From: Streptomyces sp. NBC_00525
GTDB taxonomy: Bacteria; Actinomycetota; Actinomycetes; Streptomycetales; Streptomycetaceae
Direction of reading: 5' to 3'
Assembly (NCBI RefSeq): GCF_036346595.1
Contig: NZ_CP107834.1
Span: 4,774,001-4,838,000 of the forward strand
Length of the DNA stretch: 64,000 nucleotides
Shown in pieces: positions 47,184-54,219 of this stretch. A model generated the notes under the pieces. It had not been told where the DNA came from. It saw only the letters and a program-made list of their open reading frames with translations, and did no database searches. Position numbers and translations under genes: made by a program. Position 1 is the stretch's first letter. Each line of letters opens with the position of its first letter.

Positions 47184-47205
47184 TTTACTAGGACGTCCTA
47201 GTAAA
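47184..47205. promoter_or_regulatory. Perfect 22-bp palindrome at the icmA promoter
   Basis: Arms TTTACTAGGAC and GTCCTAGTAAA abut with no spacer, ending 9 bp before the icmA ATG. This size and symmetry fit a TetR-family operator. A TAGTAAAT run inside the right arm could be the -10 of a leaderless transcript. Confidence 0.8.
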
Positions 47206-47214
47206 TTGGCGGGC

Positions 47215-48915
47215 ATGGACGCTGAAGCGATCGAGGAAGGCCGCCGCCGCTGGCAGGCCCGTTACGACAAGGCCCGCAAGCGTGAGGCCGACTTCACCAC
47301 GCTGTCCGGGGACCCGGTCGAGCCCGTGTACGGCCCCCGGCCGGGGGACGCGTACGAGGGCTTCGAACGGATCGGCTGGCCCGGTGAGTACCCCTTCACC
47401 CGGGGGCTGCACCCGACCGGATACCGGGGCCGCACCTGGACCATCCGCCAGTTCGCCGGCTTCGGCAACGCCGAGCAGACCAACGAGCGCTACAAGATGA
47501 TCCTGGCCGCCGGCGGCGGCGGGCTGAGCGTCGCCTTCGACATGCCGACCCTGATGGGCCGCGACTCCGACGACGCCCGCGCCCTCGGCGAGGTCGGCCA
47601 CTGCGGCGTCGCCATCGACTCCGCCGCCGACATGGAGGTCCTGTTCAAGGACATCCCGCTCGGCGACGTCACGACGTCGATGACCATCAGCGGTCCGGCC
47701 GTCCCCGTCTTCTGCATGTACCTGGTCGCCGCCGAACGCCAGGGCGTGGACCCGGCCGTCCTCAACGGCACGCTCCAGACGGACATCTTCAAGGAGTACA
47801 TCGCGCAGAAGGAGTGGCTGTTCCAGCCCGAGCCCCATCTGCGCCTCATCGGCGACCTGATGGAGCACTGCGCGAGCTCCATCCCCGCCTACAAGCCGCT
47901 CTCCGTCTCCGGGTACCACATCCGCGAGGCCGGGGCGACGGCCGCCCAGGAGCTGGCGTACACCCTCGCCGACGGCTTCGGCTACGTGGAGCTGGGCCTC
48001 TCGCGCGGCCTCGACGTGGACACCTTCGCTCCCGGCCTCTCCTTCTTCTTCGACGCGCACCTCGACTTCTTCGAGGAGATCGCCAAGTTCCGCGCCGCCC
48101 GCCGCATCTGGGCCCGCTGGATGAAGGAGACGTACGGCGCGAAGACCGACAAGGCGCAGTGGCTGCGCTTCCACACCCAGACCGCCGGTGTTTCGCTCAC
48201 CGCGCAGCAGCCGTACAACAACGTCGTACGCACCGCCGTCGAGGCGCTGTCCGCCGTCCTCGGCGGCACCAACTCGCTGCACACCAACGCCCTCGACGAG
48301 ACCCTGGCGCTCCCCTCCGAGCAGGCCGCCGAGATCGCGCTGCGCACCCAGCAGGTGCTGATGGAGGAGACCGGCGTCGCCAACGTGGCCGACCCGCTGG
48401 GCGGTTCCTGGTACGTGGAGCAGCTCACCGACCGCATCGAGGCAGACGCGGAGAAGATCTTCGAGCAGATCAAGGAGCGCGGCACCCGCGCCCACCCGGA
48501 CGGGCAGCACCCGGTCGGCCCGATCACCTCCGGCATCCTGCGCGGCATCGAGGACGGCTGGTTCACCGGCGAGATCGCCGAGTCCGCCTTCCGCTACCAG
48601 CAGGCGCTGGAGAAGGGCGAGAAGCTGGTCGTCGGCGTCAACGCGCACCACGGCTCGGTCACCGGCGACCTGGAGATCCTCCGGGTCAGCCACGAGGTCG
48701 AGCGCGAACAGGTCCGCGCGCTCGGCGCCCGCAAGGAGGCCCGCGACGACGCCCGCGTCCGGGCCGCCCTGGACACGATGCTGGCCGCCGCCCGCGACGG
48801 CTCCAACATGATCGCCCCGATGCTCGACGCGGTCCGCGCGGAGGCGACCCTGGGCGAGATCTGCGGCGTCCTGCGCGACGAGTGGGGCGTCTACACAGAA
48901 CCGGCGGGCTTCTGA
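47215..48915 (+). CDS. icmA: Isobutyryl-CoA mutase large subunit IcmA
   Basis: Adenosylcobalamin-dependent mutase subunit that interconverts isobutyryl-CoA and n-butyryl-CoA with the small B12-binding subunit IcmB, which is not in this window. At 566 residues it equals IcmA in length and lacks the B12 domain of full methylmalonyl-CoA mutases. Substrate residues diagnose it: Phe80 in TIRQFAGFG and Gln198 in YIAQKEW, where methylmalonyl-CoA mutase has Tyr89 and Arg207. ATG at 47215 follows the palindrome directly; TTG at 47206 is rejected. It corresponds to SCO5415, from memory. The 3' end overlaps the TetR gene by 25 bp. Confidence 0.95.
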   Translation: MDAEAIEEGRRRWQARYDKARKREADFTTLSGDPVEPVYGPRPGDAYEGFERIGWPGEYPFTRGLHPTGYRGRTWTIRQFAGFGNAEQTNERYKMILAAGGGGLSVAFDMPTLMGRDSDDARALGEVGHCGVAIDSAADMEVLFKDIPLGDVTTSMTISGPAVPVFCMYLVAAERQGVDPAVLNGTLQTDIFKEYIAQKEWLFQPEPHLRLIGDLMEHCASSIPAYKPLSVSGYHIREAGATAAQELAYTLADGFGYVELGLSRGLDVDTFAPGLSFFFDAHLDFFEEIAKFRAARRIWARWMKETYGAKTDKAQWLRFHTQTAGVSLTAQQPYNNVVRTAVEALSAVLGGTNSLHTNALDETLALPSEQAAEIALRTQQVLMEETGVANVADPLGGSWYVEQLTDRIEADAEKIFEQIKERGTRAHPDGQHPVGPITSGILRGIEDGWFTGEIAESAFRYQQALEKGEKLVVGVNAHHGSVTGDLEILRVSHEVEREQVRALGARKEARDDARVRAALDTMLAAARDGSNMIAPMLDAVRAEATLGEICGVLRDEWGVYTEPAGF

Positions 48916-49559
48916 CCGTACGGGCGCGGCAGCGCACCGCCCGCCGCGCCCAGGCCCGCCAGTAGGAGCAGGGTGAAGCGGTGGGCCCAGTCGGCGTCTA
49001 CGGGCTCGCCGCTCACCAGCGTCCGGTGCACCACCGCGCCGGCGATCACGTCGAAGACCAGGTCCGCCGTCAGCGCGGCCGTGGCCTCGTCCGGCTCGAC
49101 GGGCAGCTCACCGCGCTCCTGGGCGCGCTGCCGGCCCTTGAGGACGAGGCGCTTCTGCCGGTTGACGATCGAGTCGCGGATGCGGGCCCGCAGCGCCTCG
49201 TCCCGCGTGGACTCGGCGACCACCGCCATCAGGGCGGTCCGGGTCTCCGGCCGCTCCAGGAGGGCGGCGAACTGGAGCACCACCGCCTCCACATCGGCGG
49301 CCAGGCTGCCCAGGTCCGGCATCTCCAGCTCGTCGAAGAGCACCGCGACCGCGTCCACGACCAGTTCGTTCTTGCCCGCCCAGCGCCGGTAGAGGGTCGT
49401 CTTGGCGACCCCCGCCCGCGTCGCCACGTCACCCATCGTCAGCTTCGACCAGCCGAGGTCCACGAGCGAGGCGCGGGTGGCCTCCAGGATGGCCTCGTCG
49501 GCCTCGGTGCTGCGCGGGCGTCCCGATCGTGCGGGTTTGGGGTGGCTGCGGCTGAGCAT
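48891..49559 (-). CDS. TetR-family regulator next to icmA
   Basis: A 222-residue regulator with a Lys/Arg/Pro-rich lead (SRSHPKPARSGRPRST). A TetR HTH follows at about 22-68 (AILEATRASLVDLGWSKLTMGDVATRAGVAKTTLYRRWAGKNELV), then a helical ligand domain of the TetR_C_11 kind. ATG at 49559; the open frame continues to 49628. It overlaps icmA tail to tail and is divergent from the thioredoxin gene. Two palindromes, at 47184 and 49655, are candidate targets. Acyl-CoA is a reasonable ligand by context only. Confidence 0.9.
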   Translation of the reverse strand: MLSRSHPKPARSGRPRSTEADEAILEATRASLVDLGWSKLTMGDVATRAGVAKTTLYRRWAGKNELVVDAVAVLFDELEMPDLGSLAADVEAVVLQFAALLERPETRTALMAVVAESTRDEALRARIRDSIVNRQKRLVLKGRQRAQERGELPVEPDEATAALTADLVFDVIAGAVVHRTLVSGEPVDADWAHRFTLLLLAGLGAAGGALPRPYGQKPAGSV

Positions 49560-49874
49560 GCCGTGACCATACCCGCCAGTAGGTAAATCCGACCGGGACC
49601 GCTCCCCGTGAGAGAGATCACCGAACACTCTTGTGCATCAGGGGGCGTGGCCAGTTACGCTACGGGTCGTAGCGTAAGGCGGCGGTCCGGACCGTCCCGG
49701 ACGTTACGACGAACGACAGCCACAGGCGCCGGGTGGGGACCGGGTGCCGACCGGGTCATTCAGGGGCCCAGAACCGTGTCTGTCCGTGCCCCCCGCACAC
49801 CGGCGAGGGCTGCGGACGGGTGCGGTTCGCGTATCGCTTTCCGGAACAGCGTGCCGAGGGGGGAGGATGTACGC
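49560..49874. other. Intergenic region, TetR/thioredoxin divergent promoters
   Basis: 315 bp without a gene. Near the TetR start there is a half-site-like GTAGGTAAATCC. At 49655-49677 there is a perfect 9-bp inverted repeat, described separately. The remainder holds no repeat or RNA gene that I can recognise. Confidence 0.6.
49655..49677. promoter_or_regulatory. Inverted repeat TTACGCTAC-GGGTC-GTAGCGTAA
   Basis: Perfect 9-bp arms (49655-49663 and 49669-49677) around a 5-bp centre, 96 bp upstream of the TetR start and 198 bp before the thioredoxin gene. It has the form of a TetR-family operator. Confidence 0.8.
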
Positions 49875-50846
49875 ATGCAGCCCAGAAACATGTCCATGAG
49901 CGGCGTCGTCGACCTCGCCGCGGTGAAGGCGGCCGGTGAGGCCAAGGCGAAGGCGGAGCAGGCCCGTGCCGAGTCCGCGCGCCAGGGCGGCCCGGCGGCC
50001 GTTCCCGCCTCCTCCCTCGTCATCGACGTCAACGAGGCGGGCTTCGAGAACGACGTCCTCCAGCGCTCCGCAGAAGTGCCCGTCGTCATCGACTTCTGGG
50101 CCGAGTGGTGCGAACCGTGCAAGCAGCTGGGCCCGCTCCTGGAGCGCCTGGCCCACGAGTACAACGGCCGCTTCGTGCTGGCCAAGGTCGATGTCGACGC
50201 CAACCAGCTGCTGATGCAGCAGTTCGGCATCCAGGGCATCCCCGCCGTCTTCGCGGTCGTCGCCGGACAGGCGCTGCCGCTGTTCCAGGGCGCGGCGCCC
50301 GAGGCCCAGATCCGCCAGACCCTGGACCAGCTGATCCAGGTCGGCGAGGAGCGCTTCGGCCTCACCGGCATCGCGGTGGACGCCGCGGCGCCCGGCGAGG
50401 CCCGGGCGGCGGCCCCGGCTCCGCCCGGCCCGTACGACTCGCTTCTGGAGGCGGCCGCGCGGGCGCTCGACGCCAACGACTTCCCGGGCGCGGTCCAGGC
50501 GTACAAGAACGTCCTGTCCGACGACCCCCACAACACCGAGGCCAAGCTGGGCCTGGCCCAGGCCGAGTTGCTGGCCCGGGTGCAGGCGACGGACCCGCAG
50601 AAGGTGCGTACGGACGCGGCGGAGAAGCCGGCCGACGCGGACGCGCAGATGGCGGCGGCCGACCTCGACCTCGTCGGCGGCCATGTGGAGGACGCGTTCG
50701 GCCGCCTCGTGGAGACGGTGCGCCGCACGTTCGGCGAGGACCGCGACCGGGTCCGGCTGCGGCTGCTCGACCTCTTCGAGGTCATCGGCCCGGAGGACCC
50801 GAGGGTGGGCGCGGCGCGCACCGCGCTGGCGCGCGTCCTGTTCTGA
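49875..50846 (+). CDS. Thioredoxin-TPR protein (CnoX/YbbN-like)
   Basis: A 323-residue cytoplasmic protein with an N-terminal helical lead, a thioredoxin domain (about 50-160) with active site FWAEWCEPCKQLGP (Cys-Glu-Pro-Cys) and the cis-Pro in IQGIPAVF, and a C-terminal TPR-like region (about 180-323: AARALDANDFPGAVQAYKNVLSDDP). The family is a holdase-type co-chaperone that protects proteins from chlorine or redox stress and works with GroEL. ATG at 49875 has GGGAGG 8 nt upstream. A strong terminator follows. Confidence 0.92.
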   Translation: MQPRNMSMSGVVDLAAVKAAGEAKAKAEQARAESARQGGPAAVPASSLVIDVNEAGFENDVLQRSAEVPVVIDFWAEWCEPCKQLGPLLERLAHEYNGRFVLAKVDVDANQLLMQQFGIQGIPAVFAVVAGQALPLFQGAAPEAQIRQTLDQLIQVGEERFGLTGIAVDAAAPGEARAAAPAPPGPYDSLLEAAARALDANDFPGAVQAYKNVLSDDPHNTEAKLGLAQAELLARVQATDPQKVRTDAAEKPADADAQMAAADLDLVGGHVEDAFGRLVETVRRTFGEDRDRVRLRLLDLFEVIGPEDPRVGAARTALARVLF

Positions 50847-50882
50847 CCGGTTGGTCCGGTCGGATTGTGCTGAACTGACAAC

Positions 50883-50918
50883 ACGGCCGCGGCGGCCTTC
50901 GGGCGCCGCGGCCGTTTT
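50883..50918 (+). terminator. Rho-independent terminator after the thioredoxin gene
   Basis: Perfect 12-bp stem ACGGCCGCGGCG (50883-50894) with CGCCGCGGCCGT (50904-50915), a 9-nt loop, and TTTT. One of the clearest in the window. Confidence 0.92.
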
Positions 50919-50977
50919 CGCGATCAGGCGATAAGAGTAGGCCCTGCTTTACCAAATCTTGATAAAAGCACGGCCTG

Positions 50978-51122
50978 TTACTCGCAGTAAATCGATCTTG
51001 GCGATGTGCCCCGTTTCACTCGCTGTTACCCTCTTTCGTCCGCCGACCCGGGGCCACCCTGTGTGGCCGCTCGATGCCGGCAGGTCGCGGCCCGGCAAGG
51101 GGGGCGTTACCAGCGAGTAACG
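50978..51122. promoter_or_regulatory. Cluster of TTAC/GTAA inverted repeats
   Basis: Site one, TTACT-CGC-AGTAA (50978-50990), is perfect. Site two, CACTCGCTGTTAC, lies near 51017-51029. Site three, GTTAC-CAGCGA-GTAAC (51107-51122), is perfect. They share TTAC, CGC/GCG and GTAA and probably bind one regulator controlling the DUF6230 operon. Confidence 0.6.
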
Positions 51123-51474
51123 AACCCTCTTGTGTCCCGGCCGGGAATGGACCACGATCGGCCACGCTCGGTCCAATAACGCCAGTCCGGCTGCCAGTCG
51201 GGTGGGGCGGCTCCGTTGGGTCCCCACCGAGTGGGTCGGCGGCAGTGACGCCGGCTCCGGACAGGGGGGTTCCTGCCGGTCGGCAGGGCCTGTCCGAATC
51301 GGGTCGCGCACACGCGTGACCAGTGGTTGTCGCTCGGGGGTGATCGCCGGTGGTGCGGACGCGTGACACGCCTCCGCTCGCGGGCGCTCTCCTTTCCGAG
51401 GACGTAGCACTTCTCCCATCCCAGGTCGGGCAGGATGCCGGACCGGAGATGTACGTCCGAGAAGGAGGAAAAGT

Positions 51475-52146
51475 ATGAGTTCCCAGGTTCGCGGTGGCAC
51501 GAGATGGAAGCGCTTCGCTGTCGTCATGGTGCCGAGCGTCATAGCCACCGCCGCGGTCGGCGTCGGCCTGGCGCAGGGCGCGCTCGCCGCGTCGTTCAGC
51601 GTCTCGGGGCAGGAGTTCAAGGTCACGGCCAAGGAACTGAACGGTGAGAACTTCGTTCAGTACGGCAGCATCGCGACCGAGGGCGGCGCCGACCCCATGA
51701 AGGACGGCAAGGGCCACGCCGTTGCCGTCTCCGGGTTCAGTCACGCCACCATCAACACGATGTGCCAGTCGATCGTCACCCCCAACCTGCCGTTCGGGCT
51801 GGGCAACGTGACGCTGCGGCTGACCGCCGGTGACCCGGGTAATGCCACGGGCGAGGAGAAGAAGAAGAAGCTGGTCGACGCCACCGGCCTCTACCTCGAC
51901 GTCTCGGACCTCCAGGCCAACGCCGAGTTCACGGGCATGGACATCGGTGTCCGCGCGGGCGATCTGGAGAATCCGGGCATCCAGCCCGGTGCCGACAAGT
52001 GGGTCAACCCGAACGGGTTCGCGCAGCGGGCCAAGACCGCCAAGCTGACGGACGTCAAGCAGCGGGCGTGGGCCACCACCGCGGGCACGTTCAAGCTGCC
52101 GGGTCTGCACCTGGCGCTGTCCAGGGGCGTCAACGAGTGCTACTAG
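51475..52146 (+). CDS. Secreted DUF6230 protein
   Basis: A 223-residue exported protein. Signal: Arg/Lys start (RGGTRWKRFAVVM), hydrophobic core and cleavage near GALA-A (39). The mature part is beta-rich, with KELNGENFVQYG, HAVAVSGFSHATINTMCQS, VTLRLTAGDPG and the ending GTFKLPGLHLALSRGVNECY (last 20 residues); Cys near 100 and the penultimate Cys could pair. Older annotations call relatives cholesterol esterase, but I see no GxSxG or other hydrolase motif. First gene of a three-gene set. Function unknown. Confidence 0.88.
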   Translation: MSSQVRGGTRWKRFAVVMVPSVIATAAVGVGLAQGALAASFSVSGQEFKVTAKELNGENFVQYGSIATEGGADPMKDGKGHAVAVSGFSHATINTMCQSIVTPNLPFGLGNVTLRLTAGDPGNATGEEKKKKLVDATGLYLDVSDLQANAEFTGMDIGVRAGDLENPGIQPGADKWVNPNGFAQRAKTAKLTDVKQRAWATTAGTFKLPGLHLALSRGVNECY

Positions 52147-52161
52147 GGCACTAGCCGGCCC

Positions 52162-52199
52162 TGGGCGGCCGGGAGCACGCAGTGGTTCCCGGCCGCCCA
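52162..52199 (+). terminator. Hairpin between DUF6230 and DUF6114 genes
   Basis: TGGGCGGCCGGGA (52162-52174) and TCCCGGCCGCCCA (52187-52199) are perfect 13-bp arms around 12 nt. It probably limits read-through, giving more DUF6230 than DUF6114 message. Confidence 0.7.
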
Positions 52200-52244
52200 C
52201 CCCTCCTCCTCACCGCAGTACCGGTTCCCAGGGAGCTGTTTTCC

Positions 52245-52817
52245 ATGAGCCCCGAATCCCAAGGGCAGAACGAGCACTACCTCACCGTCGCCCGGCGCGG
52301 CTTCCGTACCTGGCGGGGTAACCGGCCGTTCTGGGCCGGACTGTTCACCATGCTGGGCGGCTTGCCCATCATGTACTTCCCGTACGCGAACATGCACCTC
52401 GGCAACGTGACGCTGGCGATGTCCACCACCGCCGGCGCCGGTTCGCTGATCATCGGTGTCCTGCTCGTCACGCTGGGCCTGACGATGTGGTTCCACAGCA
52501 TCGTCCGCGTGTTCTCCGGTGTCGCGGCCATTCTGCTGGCCCTCGTGTCGATACCGGTCGCCAACATCGGCGGCTTCCTGATCGGCTTCGTCTTCGCCCT
52601 GCTCGGCGGCGCGCTCTCCGTGTCGTGGATGCCGGGCGAGGAGCCGACCGCGGAGGCGCCCGAAGCGGCCCCGGAGACCGTCTCGTTCGCGAAGGACGAG
52701 CAGCCGGCGGCCCCGCTCCCCGAGGGCGCGCTGCACGGCGCCGGCCTCCCCGAACAACAGCAGGCCCCGTACGACGCGGTGGCCGAGACCGACGGCGGGG
52801 GGCATCGTGCGGGGTGA
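52245..52817 (+). CDS. DUF6114 integral membrane protein
   Basis: A 190-residue membrane protein with a soluble N terminus (NEHYLTVARRGFRTWRGNRPFW). Four membrane helices follow at about 30-48, 62-80, 84-102 and 104-125. The last 60 residues form a disordered acidic tail (EEPTAEAPEAAPETVS). ATG at 52245 follows GGGAG. The next gene starts just after its stop. DUF6114 proteins occur with DUF6230 in many Streptomyces loci, from memory, suggesting that they act together at the envelope. Confidence 0.85.
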   Translation: MSPESQGQNEHYLTVARRGFRTWRGNRPFWAGLFTMLGGLPIMYFPYANMHLGNVTLAMSTTAGAGSLIIGVLLVTLGLTMWFHSIVRVFSGVAAILLALVSIPVANIGGFLIGFVFALLGGALSVSWMPGEEPTAEAPEAAPETVSFAKDEQPAAPLPEGALHGAGLPEQQQAPYDAVAETDGGGHRAG

Positions 52818-52821
52818 TGAC

Positions 52822-54150
52822 ATGAACCGCGCGGACGAGTCCGGGCTCCGGGAGGAACGCCGGGGACCCCGCCACGCCGCGCCCAGGAAGTCGCTGCTGA
52901 CGAAGCTCCACATGCCGTCCGGCAAGAAGGCGTTCGCGCTCGCCGCGATGCCGACGGCGGTGTTCGTGGGGATGGGGCTCACCCCCCGCCTGGCGATGGC
53001 CGACGACGCGACGGACATCCCCTTCGCGCCCGGCCCCTGTGTGACCCGCTCCGACGAGCCGAGCGAGTCGGTGGAACCGACGCCCTCCGCGTCGAAGACG
53101 CCGTCCGCCTCCGCGAGCGCGACCAGCACGCCGGCCCCGACGACGAGCGGCGCGGCGACCCCGAAGCCGACCGCCACGGGCGCGCCGGCCGACACCGCGA
53201 AGAAGACCACCGAGGTCGCCCCGGCCGACACCCCGGCCGACACCGCGGCCGAGACCCCGGCCGCCACGCCCTCGCCCACCAAGTCGGTCAACCCGCTCGA
53301 CCCGCTGGGCCTGGGCGACGCGCTCAAGGACCTCTTCGACGGCCCGGACAAGGACCCCGGCAAGGACGCGGAGACGGCGAGCCCGTCCCCCACGCCCACC
53401 ACCGCGAGCCCGAAGCCGACGGCGTCCGCCACCCCGGACACCGCCCCGGAGAGCACCCCGGACACCGCCCCGGACCCGAAGGACGAGCCCGCCGAGAAGG
53501 CCGACGACACGGCCGGGAAGACCACCGGCACGACCACCGAGGCCATCCGAGAGGCGGCCGGCCGGGCGGGCCGCACGGTCGAGGAACTCGACGAGGACGT
53601 CAAGGGCACCGACGCCAAGAAGGACGAGGACATCCCGGACGGCGCCAAGCAGCCGTTCCCGTGCCCGACCGCGGACCCGGAGGCCCTGGCCAACGCGAAG
53701 CTGGAACCGGGCATCCCGAACCTGCCCAGCGACCCGTGGATTCTGGAGAGCTCGCTGCTCACCCTGAACGGGCTCGACTACAAGGGCATCGTGGAGGTGC
53801 GGACGGGCGACGGCACCGTCAAGAAGGTGCTGAAGTTCACCGCGTCCTCGATCGACATCAAGGACCTGCACCAGCTGACGGTCGGCCCGATGCCGGGCGT
53901 CACCGGCCATGTGCAGGCGCGGAAGGGCTCCACCTCCACCATCAGGAACGGCACGGTGACGATGTACACGGAGGAGCTGAAGGGCAACCTCTTCGGCCTC
54001 ATCCCGATCACCTTCAGCCCGCAGTCCCCGCCCCCGCTGAACGTCCCCTTCGCCTTCTTCACCAAGGTGAAGGTCACCCAGGCCGGCCAGTTCGGCGGCA
54101 CCCTGACGATCCCCGGCCTGCACAACTACTTCACCGAGGACGGCGCCTGA
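52822..54150 (+). CDS. Exported Thr/Pro-rich protein with DUF6230-like C-terminal strand pattern
   Basis: A 442-residue protein of unknown function. A signal-like helix lies at about 38-60 (KKAFALAAMPTAVFVGMG), with cleavage near AMA-D. A roughly 200-residue Thr/Pro/Ser/Ala/Asp-rich segment follows. The C-terminal domain (about 290-442) has SLLTLNGLDYKGIVEV, SSIDIKDLHQLTVG and GTLTIPGLHNYFTEDGA. The final GTxxxPGLH motif also ends the DUF6230 protein two genes upstream. ATG at 52822 is 5 bp after the previous stop; GTG at 52807 is possible. A strong terminator follows. Confidence 0.82.
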   Translation: MNRADESGLREERRGPRHAAPRKSLLTKLHMPSGKKAFALAAMPTAVFVGMGLTPRLAMADDATDIPFAPGPCVTRSDEPSESVEPTPSASKTPSASASATSTPAPTTSGAATPKPTATGAPADTAKKTTEVAPADTPADTAAETPAATPSPTKSVNPLDPLGLGDALKDLFDGPDKDPGKDAETASPSPTPTTASPKPTASATPDTAPESTPDTAPDPKDEPAEKADDTAGKTTGTTTEAIREAAGRAGRTVEELDEDVKGTDAKKDEDIPDGAKQPFPCPTADPEALANAKLEPGIPNLPSDPWILESSLLTLNGLDYKGIVEVRTGDGTVKKVLKFTASSIDIKDLHQLTVGPMPGVTGHVQARKGSTSTIRNGTVTMYTEELKGNLFGLIPITFSPQSPPPLNVPFAFFTKVKVTQAGQFGGTLTIPGLHNYFTEDGA

Positions 54151-54170
54151 CGCACTCGGCGTGGTACGAC

Positions 54171-54206
54171 GACGGCCCGGCACCCCCGCAGGGGTGCCGG
54201 GCCGTC
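54171..54206. terminator. Bidirectional terminator, 16-bp stem
   Basis: GACGGCCCGGCACCCC (54171-54186) pairs perfectly with GGGGTGCCGGGCCGTC (54191-54206) around CGCA, between the convergent triad and pyk. Confidence 0.92.
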
Positions 54207-54219
54207 GCGCCGCTCGGGG

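Larger units (their letters stand above)
50847..51474. other. 628-bp intergenic region before the DUF6230 gene
   Basis: Holds a terminator (50883-50918), then at least three TTAC/GTAA inverted-repeat motifs (50978-51122), then about 350 bp with no gene, repeat or RNA that I can support. A small open frame here (51130-51366) has no ribosome site or family pattern. A strong AGAAGGAGGAAAAGT precedes the ATG at 51475. Confidence 0.6.

Noticed and set aside
47215..48915. Naming the mutase as methylmalonyl-CoA mutase (mutB)
   Set aside because: Phe80 and Gln198 and the lack of a B12 domain indicate IcmA.
51130..51366. 78-codon frame in the long gap before the DUF6230 gene
   Set aside because: No ribosome site, GC-skewed random composition, overlaps operator-like repeats and has a reverse-frame equivalent.
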